A stretch of DNA of 55,224 nucleotides from an uncultured bacterium (GTDB taxonomy: Bacteria > Planctomycetota > Phycisphaerae > Phycisphaerales > UBA1924). The position numbers were made by a program, and so were the translations under genes. Numbering within the stretch: position 1 is the first letter of the stretch; the number at the start of each line of letters is the position of its first letter. The notes beneath the pieces were generated by a model. That model did no database searches. It worked only from the letters and a program-made list of their open reading frames with translations, and had not been told where the DNA came from. Below, piece by piece: positions 8,424 through 17,410 of this stretch. The DNA lies in the NCBI GenBank assembly GCA_903834785.1, contig CAILKP010000102.1, forward strand, positions 1-55,224, read 5' to 3'.

Positions 8424-8939
8424 TTGAACTTGGGAAGCGGACGGGGACACGTGGAGGACACGGGGGCTGGCTGGACGCGGCCGGGCCATGGGCCGCGCGA
8501 CATGGGGACTCGGAAGAACCGCGTAACGGGACGGTCGGCAGGCAGAGGAGGATTTAGCAGGCCGGTGCCGGTGGGCAGAACGCCCGGCACAAGGGAGAGA
8601 TAGACGTACGAACGCGTCGTCAAGACTGTTCGACCGGTTCGTCCGAACAGATTCTACGAGTCGAGGTGCCAAACGGATCCAGGTGCCGCGGGAATCCGCA
8701 GGGCGATGCCGCCGCCGGGGGCCGGGAGCGGCCGGCAACCGGCGAGATGATCGGACGTCGGCGATCAACTGACGGCGGCGAGCGGGCGACGGCGAGGCTC
8801 GGGACAAGGTGTCGGCACGGGCAAGACGGGTGTTGGGAGAGACAAAAAACAAGCCGCGGCGGCTGGGAGAGCCGCCACGGCAAGCTGGGCCTGCGGGTGT
8901 GGTTACGTTCGGTCCGTGCCTGGGGGATTGACGAGGATC
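8424..8939. other. Intergenic region between the two pilin modules
   Basis: 516 bases without a supportable gene. It contains the minus-strand terminator at 8843-8881 for the upstream module; the remaining 8424-8842 should hold the promoter of the downstream module, but I see no convincing -35/-10 pair. Confidence 0.6.
8843..8881 (-). terminator. Intrinsic terminator after prepilin copy 2
   Basis: Read on the minus strand, arms GCCGTGGCGGCT and AGCCGCCGCGGC pair (one mismatch) around CTCCC, and are followed at once by TTGTTTTTTG. It lies 59 bases past the stop of the prepilin gene ending at 8940, so the two small-protein/prepilin modules are separate transcripts. Confidence 0.8.
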
Positions 8940-9833
8940 TCAGCGCAAGCGGGGCTGCAGAATAAAGGTGTAGGGGAACGGCTTGTCCTGCGGGCCGCTG
9001 ACCATGCTGCCGACGGCGTAGGGGTTGTAGGGGTTGCGGCCCGTCGCGCTGCGGCGTTCGAGCAGGACGTAGTCGGCGTGGCCATCGAGCAGGCCCATGA
9101 CGGACTTGTTGACGTCGCCGAACTCGCCCATGCGCTTGCTGGGCGGTGCATCATCGTCGGAGATCAGGGCGTAAGCGGTCTGGTCGGCGAACATGACGAG
9201 TTTGGTGGGATCGACGGTGGAGGAACCCAGTTGGCGGGTGGCCCAGCGGAGGGCGGTTTCGTTGTTTTCCAGCGTGTTGCCGCCGATGATGGCGAAGCGC
9301 CACCAGTAGATGTTCATGGGGTAGGAGGTGCCGATGTCCTCGTAGCCGGAGTAGCGGTAGTCGTACTGCACGGAGTTGCCGCCACCGGTGGGCGAGTAGG
9401 TCGTGCCGCGGTCACCGGGGGATTTGAAGGCCGGGAGGTCGACCTTCTCACGGTTGCCGGCCACGACGGTGGTGTCGAAGATCTGGTCGGAGTAGATGTA
9501 GGGGTTCAGGGCGCGGCGGCCGGGTGGGATGTCGGCCATGGGCACGCCGCCCCAGCGGGCGTTGTTGTACTTGCCGCCGTAGGTCCAGACTGAGAGCGAC
9601 ACCATGCCGTTAAACGAGTAGAACGGCGAGGGGACCTGGTCCTTGAAGTCATTGCGGTAGCCGAGGTTGGCCGAACCGATCTGCTTGACGTTGCTGAGAG
9701 AAACCGAGAGGCGGGCGCTGTTGCGGGCCTTGCCCAGGGCCGGCAGGAGGATGCCGACAAGCAGCGCGATGATGGCGATGACGACGAGCAGTTCGATGAG
9801 CGTGAACGCACTGAAACGCCTGTTGGAGTTCAT
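8940..9833 (-). CDS. Prepilin-type N-terminal domain protein (copy 2)
   Basis: 297 residues, ATG at 9833 preceded by GAAAGGA. It shares with copy 1 (7087-7983) the leader [19 protein letters not shown], the [16 protein letters not shown] stretch and nearly the whole soluble domain, including [44 protein letters not shown] and [13 protein letters not shown]. The two proteins differ mainly at scattered surface-type positions and at the extreme C-terminus (FILQPRLR against FILPPRLR). Prepilin peptidase processing and membrane or pilus-like location are expected. It follows its own small membrane-protein gene by 127 bases and is closed by an intrinsic terminator. Confidence 0.85.
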   Translation of the reverse strand: MNSNRRFSAFTLIELLVVIAIIALLVGILLPALGKARNSARLSVSLSNVKQIGSANLGYRNDFKDQVPSPFYSFNGMVSLSVWTYGGKYNNARWGGVPMADIPPGRRALNPYIYSDQIFDTTVVAGNREKVDLPAFKSPGDRGTTYSPTGGGNSVQYDYRYSGYEDIGTSYPMNIYWWRFAIIGGNTLENNETALRWATRQLGSSTVDPTKLVMFADQTAYALISDDDAPPSKRMGEFGDVNKSVMGLLDGHADYVLLERRSATGRNPYNPYAVGSMVSGPQDKPFPYTFILQPRLR

Positions 9834-9960
9834 GTGATTCCTTTCAGAACGGCGTGACTCGGTGGCCTCGGGCGGAGGCGGGGGGAGGGGTGGGAAGCGC
9901 AAACGCGAGGGCGATCTCTTTCTTCCAGCGAGGCGGAAGACAGGTCGGGGGCAAGGCCCC

Positions 9961-10257
9961 TTAGCTGCCGAAGGTCTGGACTCCGGAGCGAAGCGGTTTG
10001 GGCGGCTCGGCGGCGGGCTGCGGCTGGGCGGGCGAGCCGGCATCGGACACGGCGGGAGCGGCTGCTGGGGTGGCAGCTGCGGGGGTGGCACCGCTGGAGG
10101 TTGTGAACGTGGCCGGCTGGGATGGGATCTTGGTGCCCGGCAGGTCGGCCGGCATGAGGTTGAGCACGACGAAGCCGCACCCGACAAACAGGGCGCAGAC
10201 GACCACCATGGCGACGCCGCGCTTTGTTTCACCTTGAGCAAGGACACTGGTCTTCAT
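9961..10257 (-). CDS. Small single-span membrane protein with Pro/Ala-rich tail (copy 2)
   Basis: 98 residues; ATG at 10257 preceded by CAGGAGC. The plan is [14 protein letters not shown], one membrane segment ([21 protein letters not shown]), the [10 protein letters not shown] segment, a Pro/Ala-rich stretch and the end SGVQTFGS. It is paralogous to 8151-8423 and, like it, is the first gene of a two-gene unit with a prepilin. A membrane-anchored partner of the pilin is an inference from this duplicated pairing; I recognise no named family. Confidence 0.7.
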   Translation of the reverse strand: MKTSVLAQGETKRGVAMVVVCALFVGCGFVVLNLMPADLPGTKIPSQPATFTTSSGATPAAATPAAAPAVSDAGSPAQPQPAAEPPKPLRSGVQTFGS

Positions 10258-10811
10258 GACAACAAGCTCCTGAAGGCCGGCGAAGTGCCGGACCGTGCCG
10301 TCGTCTCATCCTGCCTCGAGCGTGCGGCCGAGGCAGGGCTGAAGAGCGATGCCTCGGACGGAACTGACCGGCTGGGCAGAACGCCCGCCGGAGAAGACTT
10401 CCCTCTCGCCACCAGCGCACCCTTGGGCCCTTTGGCGCAGCGTGCCAGAGGGCACGCTCAGGGCCGGTGAGAAGTTGCATCGACACTTCAGTGAATCAAG
10501 TTCAAGGTTTCGTCAAGGAGTGAGGCGATCGCTTCAGCCCCGGGGCGGCTTGAAGGGTGCCGCGGTCGGGAGCGGTGCGGTCGGGTGGGATCCGTACAGA
10601 ATCCTTCCCCGGGCGTGTTTTTCCCTTCTGCGGAGCATCCAAGCGGGGCGGCAGGCCCGAACCAGAGCCAGAGGGGTGCGGTGGCACTACGCGCTAAGCT
10701 CCCGGTGGCTGGGGCGGATGGCCGTGGTCGCCAGATGGCCCGTTGCTTGCCGCTCGCCACGACTTTCTGCCCGCTGCGTTCTGGAGTTCACCTTTGCCTA
10801 CGACCAACTCG
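10258..10811. other. Divergent intergenic region with a perfect inverted repeat
   Basis: 554 bases between the minus-strand small-protein gene and the plus-strand desaturase. No gene is supportable. An inverted repeat at 10439-10458, AGCGTGCC-agag-GGCACGCT (8-bp arms), lies near the middle and could be an operator or the stem of a short RNA; no T-run follows it on either strand. Promoters for both sides should be here but I cannot point to them. Confidence 0.5.
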
Positions 10812-12473
10812 ATGACAAATCCGTCCGCCTCGACCGCCAAGGGGGGCTCCGGCCCGAAGGTTGTGGTTGTCGGCGGCGGGCTGGCCGGGCTGGCCTCGGC
10901 CGTGGAGCTGGCCAGCCACCTTGGCGGCGAGAATGTGACGCTGGTGGAGAAGAACGACCACCTCGGCGGCAAGATGAATGTGCTGACCGACAAGGGCTTC
11001 ACGTTCGACATGGGGCCGACGATCATCACGCTGCCGCAGGTGCTGCGCGGGATCATCGCCCGGTCGGGCCGGGACCCGGTCAAGTACATCGACCTGCGGC
11101 GGCTGGACCCGCAGTGGCGCTGCATGTTTGAAGACGGGACGGTCATTGACCTGCAGGAGAACGTCGAGGCGATGTCGGCGGCTCTCGATCGCCAGTTCCC
11201 CGGCACGCCCGGTGTGGGGCAGGCGTGGGGCAAGTTCCTGACCTTCTCGCGCCGGATGTACAACCTCTCGGACAAGGTGTTCTTCTACAAGGACCTTGGC
11301 TCCGTCACGGACATGATGCGGATGAGCCCACTGGGCGACCCGAAGCTCCTGGGCGATGTGCTGGCGATGCGGATGCACAGCACGGTGGGCGGCACGCTGC
11401 ACAAGATGATCCCCGAGCCGCACATCCGGCAGGTGGCCGAACACTTCCTGCAGTACGTGGGCTCGTCACCGTTCCTAGCCCCGGCGATTCTCTCATTGAT
11501 TGCCGCGGCACAGCTGGACCACGGCTGCTGGTACCCGATGGGCGGGACGCGGAAGGTGGCCAAGTCGCTGGAGACCATCGCCCGCGAGCAGGGCGTGACG
11601 ATCATCACCGGCTGCCGCGTCAAGCGGATCATCAGCAAGGGCTCGCGAGCCAGCGGCGTTGAACTGGCCGATGGCCGCGTGCTGCGTGCCGATTCGGTCG
11701 TGAGCAACTGCGATGTGCAGCGGACGATGACCGACCTGGTGGCCACACCGGCGGCCCAGAGCGAGCAGCGCAAGATCGCCGGCAAGTACACCCCGGCGTG
11801 CTCGGGCGTGGTGCTGTACCTGGGGCTTGACAAGCAGTACGAGCATCTCGCCCACCACGACTTCCTGTTCAGCCGCGACTCACAGGCCGAGTTTGACGAC
11901 ATCTACAACAAGGGCGTGCCGGCCAAGGACCCGACGATCTATCTGGCCGTGCCCTCGCGGACAGACCCGGCCCAGGCGCCGGCGGGGTGCGAGTCGCTGT
12001 ACGTGCTCATCCACACCCCGTACCTGCGGCCTGGACAGAGCTGGGACGGCCCCGACGGCCTGCTGGCCAAGTACCGGCCGACGATCATCAACAAGCTCAA
12101 GGGCTGCGGCGGCATGAAGGACATCGAGGCCCACATCGTCACCGAGAAGTTCCTGCACCCGGGGCTGATCGACACGATGTACAACGCCGAGGGCGGGGCC
12201 ATTTACGGCCTGGCCAGCCACGGCAAGCTGCACGGCGGCTTCAAGCCGCGGAACCGCTCACGCGTGCTGGGCAACCTGTATCTCGCCGGCGGCTCGGCCA
12301 ACCCCGGCCCGGGCGTCCCGATGGTGCTGATGTCGGGCGTGACTGCGGCCCGATCGGTGCTGGAGGATGCCGGGATCACGCCGACATCGGTGGCCTCACT
12401 CAACGGCGACCCGATGGTGCAGCGCCCCGTGGTGGAAACCAAGCTGCGTGCAGCGGTGACGGCGGGGGCCTGA
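10812..12473 (+). CDS. CrtI/CrtN-family carotenoid desaturase
   Basis: 553 residues from the ATG at 10812; an upstream TTG at 10743 keeps the frame open but has no ribosome binding site. The FAD motif is VVVVGGGLAGLASAVELA, followed by VEKNDHLGGKMN and DMGPTIITLP. The middle has YVGSSPFLAPAILSLIAA and GCWYPMGGTRKVAKSLE, and the C-terminus AGGSANPGPGVPMVLMSGVTAA carries the family signature. Such enzymes introduce conjugated double bases into phytoene or diapophytoene. It is the first of three plus-strand genes (then acyltransferase, then glycosyltransferase), the gene set used for glycosylated, acylated C30 carotenoid acids such as staphyloxanthin. C30 or C40 substrate cannot be told from sequence alone; no synthase gene is in the window. 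Confidence 0.88.
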   Translation: MTNPSASTAKGGSGPKVVVVGGGLAGLASAVELASHLGGENVTLVEKNDHLGGKMNVLTDKGFTFDMGPTIITLPQVLRGIIARSGRDPVKYIDLRRLDPQWRCMFEDGTVIDLQENVEAMSAALDRQFPGTPGVGQAWGKFLTFSRRMYNLSDKVFFYKDLGSVTDMMRMSPLGDPKLLGDVLAMRMHSTVGGTLHKMIPEPHIRQVAEHFLQYVGSSPFLAPAILSLIAAAQLDHGCWYPMGGTRKVAKSLETIAREQGVTIITGCRVKRIISKGSRASGVELADGRVLRADSVVSNCDVQRTMTDLVATPAAQSEQRKIAGKYTPACSGVVLYLGLDKQYEHLAHHDFLFSRDSQAEFDDIYNKGVPAKDPTIYLAVPSRTDPAQAPAGCESLYVLIHTPYLRPGQSWDGPDGLLAKYRPTIINKLKGCGGMKDIEAHIVTEKFLHPGLIDTMYNAEGGAIYGLASHGKLHGGFKPRNRSRVLGNLYLAGGSANPGPGVPMVLMSGVTAARSVLEDAGITPTSVASLNGDPMVQRPVVETKLRAAVTAGA

Positions 12474-12531
12474 GGCGGGGGCCGGGCCGCGTGCCGCAAG
12501 GACGCTGGCGTGGCCACCTACGGTCGTTTGC

Positions 12532-13434
12532 ATGACGTCGGCAACGCTCATCCCGGATACGCCGTCGCCGCGGATCATCGGGTTCTTCGGGACCTGGATC
12601 ACCCGGATGCTGCGCAGGGACTTTCACACGGTGGCGATGGCCCGTGGCGGGGCCGAGGTGCTTCGCGGGCTCGACAGCGACAACCGGCCGCTGATGGTGA
12701 TCATGAATCACAGCAGCTGGTGGGATCCGCTCATCGGCATGTATTTGTCGCGAACGATGATGCCCAACCGGCCCATGCTGGCGCCGATGGAAGCCGAGCA
12801 GTTGATGAAGTTCGCGTTCTTCCGCAAGCTGGGGATCTTCGGAATCGACCCCGACGCGCCCGGTGCGATTGATGCGATGGGCACGCACGTGCTGGGGCGG
12901 TTCACCGCGCGGCCCAACACGGCTTTCTGGCTGACGCCCCAGGGCGAGTTCACCGATGTGCGAGCCCCGATCCGCCTGCGGCCGGGCGCCGCGGCCGTAG
13001 CGGCCAAGCTCGACGGGTTCACCGCCTCTGGCGCACATGGCTGCCGGTGCGTTGCGGTGGCCAGCGAGCTCGTCTTCTGGACGGATCGGCGGCCGGAAAT
13101 GCTGCTGCACGCGGTGGAACTTGCTCCGCCAGCAGCGGGCCAGGGCCCGGGCTCGACCCTGGACTGGACGCGGCGGATGACCACCGGCCTGCAGGACGCG
13201 TGCACGCACCTGACTGGCCTTGCGATGGCTCGCGACCCCGACGCGTTTGACGTTCTGCTCGGAGCCGGCGACGGGCGGATCAACCCTCTGTACAATCTCT
13301 ACCTCACGCTGACGGGACGCTCCGCGGCGATCAACGCCAAGCGGCGGACGCGGAAGGCGGATAGCGCACGCGGTACCCCTCCCACCCCCCCCACCGCCGC
13401 ACCGGCGGCCGCAGTAAAAGAGAGCCAGCCATGA
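12532..13434 (+). CDS. PlsC-type acyltransferase, probably carotenoid-glycoside acylation
   Basis: 300 residues. The catalytic HX4D motif is NHSSWWDP (His60, Asp65), followed by APMEAEQLMKF and a TPQGEFTD segment corresponding to the EGTR/PEGTR substrate motif of the 1-acyl-glycerol-3-phosphate acyltransferase superfamily. The C-terminus is a Pro/Ala-rich tail. Neighbours on both sides (desaturase 58 bases upstream; glycosyltransferase starting in its stop codon as ATGA) suggest it acylates a carotenoid glycoside, as CrtO does in staphylococci. By sequence alone a phospholipid acyltransferase remains possible. Confidence 0.8.
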   Translation: MTSATLIPDTPSPRIIGFFGTWITRMLRRDFHTVAMARGGAEVLRGLDSDNRPLMVIMNHSSWWDPLIGMYLSRTMMPNRPMLAPMEAEQLMKFAFFRKLGIFGIDPDAPGAIDAMGTHVLGRFTARPNTAFWLTPQGEFTDVRAPIRLRPGAAAVAAKLDGFTASGAHGCRCVAVASELVFWTDRRPEMLLHAVELAPPAAGQGPGSTLDWTRRMTTGLQDACTHLTGLAMARDPDAFDVLLGAGDGRINPLYNLYLTLTGRSAAINAKRRTRKADSARGTPPTPPTAAPAAAVKESQP

Positions 13435-14648
13435 TTCTGACGGTGTTGCTTGGTATCGGCTGCTTTGCGGCTCTGGTCGCGCTGGTGATGGTGATCGTGA
13501 ACCTGGCGCAGTACCACCCCGCGCCGGAAGTCACCGGACCGGACCAGGCCGCAGGACAGGGCCAGGCCGCGGACGAGCCCCTGGTCTCAGTGTGCATCCC
13601 TGCGAGAAACGAGGAAGCCAACATCGAGCAGTGCGTGCGGTCACTGCTTGCCGGAAACCACAAATGGCTTGAAGTGCTGGTGTATAACGACCAGTCGACC
13701 GACCGCACGGGCGAGATCCTGGCCCGTCTGGCCGCAGAGGACCCGCGTGTGAAGGCCGTTCCGACGCTTGCGCTGCAGGATGGCTGGAACGGCAAGCAGT
13801 TCGGCTGCCAGCAGGCCGGCAACTTCGCCACCGGCTCGTGGCTGCTGTTTACCGATGCCGATGTGCGGTTCGCACCCGACGCGATCGCCCGGACCCTGGC
13901 CGCCGCTGCGGCGAGCAAGGCCGATCTCGTGTCCACCTTCCCCCGGCAGGACACCGTGACGGTCGGTGAGAAGCTGGTGATCCCGTTGATTCACTTCATC
14001 CTGCTGAGCTACTTGCCCATTCCGCGGATGCGCACGACCAATGACCCCGCGGCGTGCGCCGGGTGCGGCCAGTTCCTGTTCGTGCGCAGCGAGGCCTGGC
14101 GGGCTGCGGGCGGGCACGCAGCGTTTAAGGACTCGATGCACGACGGCATCAAGCTTCCGCGGGCGGTACGCAAGGCGGGGCTGAAGACTGACCTGTTCGA
14201 TGGCACGGAACTGTGCCGCGTGCGGATGTACAACGGCTTTGGTGCAACATGGCGCGGCTTTGCCAAGAACGCCTTCGAGGGGCTCGGCTCCGTTACGCTG
14301 CTGGTGGTGATCACCATCATGCACATGCTGGGGCACGTGCTGCCGTGGCTGGTCGTGGTTCTGGCCCTGCTGGGTGCGGCAGCATCACCGCTGCTGGATG
14401 CGGCTGGCCTGGGCGGCCTGGCGGGGGCGTTCACGCAGACGCAACTGGCGCTAGCAATCAGCGCGGTTGTAGCCGCGACGCTGGAGCGTGCGATGCTGGC
14501 GGCGCGATTCCAGCAGAGCCTGCTCTCCGTGGTGCTGCACCCGGTGGGCATCACACTGATGACGCTGATCCAGTGGCACTCGCTGATTCTGGCCAAGACC
14601 GGCCGCCGGAGCTGGCGTGGCCGCACGCAGGTGGCCGCTGCGGGCTGA
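13431..14648 (+). CDS. Family-2 membrane glycosyltransferase (CrtQ-like)
   Basis: 405 residues. An N-terminal membrane segment (residues 2-25) precedes a GT-A domain: VSVCIPARNEEANIEQCVRSLL, VYNDQSTDRT, and the metal-binding TDADV near residue 142. Two or three membrane segments follow from about residue 285. This layout matches GT2 enzymes that glucosylate carotenoid acids (CrtQ) as well as ceramide and hopanoid glycosyltransferases. The four-base overlap with the acyltransferase gene implies translational coupling, and the desaturase upstream favours a carotenoid substrate (inference). It is convergent with hisD, 47 bases away. Confidence 0.85.
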   Translation: MILTVLLGIGCFAALVALVMVIVNLAQYHPAPEVTGPDQAAGQGQAADEPLVSVCIPARNEEANIEQCVRSLLAGNHKWLEVLVYNDQSTDRTGEILARLAAEDPRVKAVPTLALQDGWNGKQFGCQQAGNFATGSWLLFTDADVRFAPDAIARTLAAAAASKADLVSTFPRQDTVTVGEKLVIPLIHFILLSYLPIPRMRTTNDPAACAGCGQFLFVRSEAWRAAGGHAAFKDSMHDGIKLPRAVRKAGLKTDLFDGTELCRVRMYNGFGATWRGFAKNAFEGLGSVTLLVVITIMHMLGHVLPWLVVVLALLGAAASPLLDAAGLGGLAGAFTQTQLALAISAVVAATLERAMLAARFQQSLLSVVLHPVGITLMTLIQWHSLILAKTGRRSWRGRTQVAAAG

Positions 14649-14695
14649 TGCGGTTGTGTTGGAAAACGGAGTTTGGCCCGGACGCAAGCGGCTGG

Positions 14696-16003
14696 TCAGT
14701 TCTGCCGCAGCTGTGCACTGCGGCGGTGGGCGGCCAGCCCCTCAAGTTCCGCAAGTGCCGCGGAGTCGGCGTACACCCCCTGGGCCGCCGCCGGGTCGTC
14801 GATGCGGATGAACGTACGAACCGCCAGGAAGTGCAGCACGCTCAGCCCGCCGGTGAAGCGTGCCGTACCGGAAGTCGGCAGCGTGTGGTTCGGGCCGATG
14901 CCGTAATCACCGATGACCTCCGCCGCTGATGCGCCGATGAACGCGCCGCCGTACGTACCAACGCGCCGCGTCACCGCCTCGGCATCCCGCGTGTGCACCT
15001 CCAGGTGCTCGGGAGCGATGTAGGCGGCCAACTCGGCCGCGTGGCCGGTATCGCGGCAGAGTGCGGCAAAGCTGTTGCGACGCAGCGCGGCCTCGGCCAC
15101 CGCCCGAGTGGGCAGCGTGGCAAGCTGCACGGCCAACTCACGGCCGACACGGTCGATCAGACCGGCATCAGTCGAGAGCAAGACGGCCGAAGCATCGGTG
15201 TCGTGCTCGGCCTGCGCGAGCATGTCGGCGGCAATCGTGCGGGCATCGGCGGTGTCGTCGGCGATGATCAGCACCTCACTGGGGCCGGCGAGCATGTCGA
15301 TGCCGATCGTGCCGACAAGCAGCTTCTTGGCCGCGGTGACAAACCGGTTGCCCGGCCCGGCGATGACATCGCACACTGGTACCTCCACCCCATACGCGGC
15401 GGCGGCCACCGCGTGCGCACCACCGATCGGCAGCACACCGTCGGCCCCGGCGATTGCCGCGGCGGCGAGCATGAGATCACCCGGGCGGGGTGAGAGCACG
15501 TACACCTCAGGCACACCGGCCGCCCGCGCCGCCAGAACGGTCATCAGGACGGTGGAAGGCAGCGGATACCGGCCGCCGGGGGCATAGCAGGCAGCTCGCC
15601 GCACCGGTGTCACGGTGTGCCCAGCGACACCGCCGGGAACCGGAAGTTCGAGATCCGTCACCGCAGCACGCTGGGCCCGGGCGAAGGTTTCGATGCGGCC
15701 GGCCACACGCTCCAGCAGGGCGCGTGTCTGCGGCGTGATTCGGCCAAGAGCCTGCCGCAGCACGTCCGGTCCGAGCAGCAGCGGTCCAGAGTCTTCGCCG
15801 GAATCAGCCGGTGGCAGGTCACCAAATCGCCTGCCGCAGTCCAGCAACCCCTGGCGACCCTGGGCGCGAACCGTCGTGATAATCTGCTGGGCACTCTCCA
15901 GCGTTGCGCTATCAAGCAGGTCCGTCCGCGGCAGCACGGCCTGATCGGCCGAGACGATGCGGAGAAGCTCAGGGCCACTTGGTACGGATGCGGAAGCGGG
16001 CAT
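14696..16003 (-). CDS. hisD: Histidinol dehydrogenase
   Basis: 435 residues from the ATG at 16003; a GTG at 16015 is equally possible, and the frame stays open to just past the preceding stop codon. The enzyme oxidises histidinol to histidine with two NAD. Family signatures are PGGRYPLPSTVLMT, GPGNRFVTAAKKLL, GIDMLAGPSEVLI, and the Zn and catalytic residues in AQAEHDTDA, YIAPEHLEVH and GIGPNHTLPTSGTARF. It is the last gene of the his operon, about 120-130 bases after hisAIE, the only real gap in an otherwise overlapping operon. In fungi this domain is the C-terminal third of HIS4, directly after domains homologous to the gene upstream. Confidence 0.95.
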   Translation of the reverse strand: MPASASVPSGPELLRIVSADQAVLPRTDLLDSATLESAQQIITTVRAQGRQGLLDCGRRFGDLPPADSGEDSGPLLLGPDVLRQALGRITPQTRALLERVAGRIETFARAQRAAVTDLELPVPGGVAGHTVTPVRRAACYAPGGRYPLPSTVLMTVLAARAAGVPEVYVLSPRPGDLMLAAAAIAGADGVLPIGGAHAVAAAAYGVEVPVCDVIAGPGNRFVTAAKKLLVGTIGIDMLAGPSEVLIIADDTADARTIAADMLAQAEHDTDASAVLLSTDAGLIDRVGRELAVQLATLPTRAVAEAALRRNSFAALCRDTGHAAELAAYIAPEHLEVHTRDAEAVTRRVGTYGGAFIGASAAEVIGDYGIGPNHTLPTSGTARFTGGLSVLHFLAVRTFIRIDDPAAAQGVYADSAALAELEGLAAHRRSAQLRQN

Positions 16004-16132
16004 CGGGGTGTTCACGGGTACAACTCTGCTGCCGGATCGAAAGGGAACGAACACACGGGGGACCAACCGGATGCGAAACGGTGAGCACGGGCAGGGGCGG
16101 CATCTTGAGTCAGCCGGCCCGATCGGCACACC

Positions 16133-17410
16133 TTACGGCTTGGCATCGCCGGGCCGTCGCTGCAGCTTCAGCGCACGGCGGTCGAGCTCACGCTCGACAT
16201 CCACCAGATTCACACCATGGGCGCGAAGCTTGACCAAGGTGAAATACAACACATCGGCCGCTTCCGATGCAACTCGTTCTCGCGAGGTCTCAGCGGAGAG
16301 CTCCGCGGCTTCCTCCTTGAGCTTGGCACTCAGCAGCGTCGCATCTCCCAGCAGTCGGGCGGTGTAGCTGGCGGCATCACCGGTACCTGCCGCGGCCTGG
16401 GCGGCGGTGGTGATGAGCCGCCGCTCAAGCTCACCCAGGCCGCCAGTCTGGCCGAAGCACGACCACGTGCCGTTATGGCAGAAGCCCGCGCCGGTCTGAT
16501 CGATCGTGAACCGCAGGCAGTCGCGATCACAGTCGGCATCGATGCGCAGCAGCCGCTGCGTGGTACCGCTGGTCTCGCCCTTGCGCCACAGCCCTCGCTT
16601 GCGCGAGTGGTAGATGCCCCGCTGTTCGTCGTACGCGGCCCGCAGCGACTCGGCATCGCTGTAGACCAGACCGAGCGCGGTTCCGCGGGCATCGCACACC
16701 ATGGTGGGCACCAGCCTGTCGGCGCGATCCGTGCGGAGGCAGGCCCACAGAGCGTCGGCCGGGTGTATCAGCCCGGTGTACACAGCCATGCCCACCTGCG
16801 CATCGACACCGATGGCATCCAGCGCGGCAACCTCGGCCGGAGTCCGCACACCGCCGGCAACAGTCAACCTGCAGCCCAGTGTGCGGCAGAGTTCCGCCAG
16901 TTCGCTGGCCCGTTCAACAGGAAGGCCCGAGAGCGTGCCTTCAGTCTCAACGAAGGTCACCAGGAACCCGCCGACATACTGGCCGAGTTCACGCATCCGC
17001 TCGGCCACCTTCGCCCCGGTGCCGCGGGTCCAGCCCTCAATGACGATGTTCCCGTCCCGCGCATCCAGCGCGGCGATCACCCGATCCCGCGGCACCTGGC
17101 TGAGCGTCTCAGCGGTGGCCGCGGTTCCGAGGATCACGCGCGCGGCCCCGGCATCCAGCCAGCGGCGGGCAGACTCCGCCGTGCGGATGCCACCACCGAT
17201 GCGGCAGCGGCCCAGCGGCAGCAGATCACGGACAATGTCCGCATTGCTACCCCGGCCCATGGCGGCATCCAGGTCAATGACCGCAACCTCGCCGAGCATG
17301 TTGAACCGCTCGAGAATCGGCCGCGGGTCACCGGCATCAAGCACTTTCTCGCGGCCCTGACGGAGCTGGACCGTCTGCTGGTTCATGAGGTCGATGGAGT
17401 TGATGATCAC
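16133..17410 (-). CDS. hisAIE: Trifunctional HisA-HisI-HisE fusion
   Basis: 425 residues, three domains. Residues 1-235 are a HisA TIM barrel (ProFAR isomerase): NSIDLMNQQTVQLRQG, VIDLDAAMGRGSN, IGGGIRTAESAR and VAGGVRTPAEV. About 240-320 is HisI, phosphoribosyl-AMP cyclohydrolase: LGLVYSDAESL, SRKRGLWRKGETSGTTQ, RIDADCDRDCLRF and GFCHNGTWSCF with metal-binding Asp and Cys. About 335-420 is HisE, phosphoribosyl-ATP pyrophosphatase: YTARLLGD, KLKEEAAEL and SEAADVLYF. The HisIE part and its RTDR lead-in strongly resemble fungal HIS4 as I remember it, including the RRKGDAKP-like end (here RRPGDAKP). Its start overlaps the hisHF stop as ATGA. All catalytic motifs look intact. Confidence 0.93.
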   Translation of the reverse strand: MIINSIDLMNQQTVQLRQGREKVLDAGDPRPILERFNMLGEVAVIDLDAAMGRGSNADIVRDLLPLGRCRIGGGIRTAESARRWLDAGAARVILGTAATAETLSQVPRDRVIAALDARDGNIVIEGWTRGTGAKVAERMRELGQYVGGFLVTFVETEGTLSGLPVERASELAELCRTLGCRLTVAGGVRTPAEVAALDAIGVDAQVGMAVYTGLIHPADALWACLRTDRADRLVPTMVCDARGTALGLVYSDAESLRAAYDEQRGIYHSRKRGLWRKGETSGTTQRLLRIDADCDRDCLRFTIDQTGAGFCHNGTWSCFGQTGGLGELERRLITTAAQAAAGTGDAASYTARLLGDATLLSAKLKEEAAELSAETSRERVASEAADVLYFTLVKLRAHGVNLVDVERELDRRALKLQRRPGDAKP

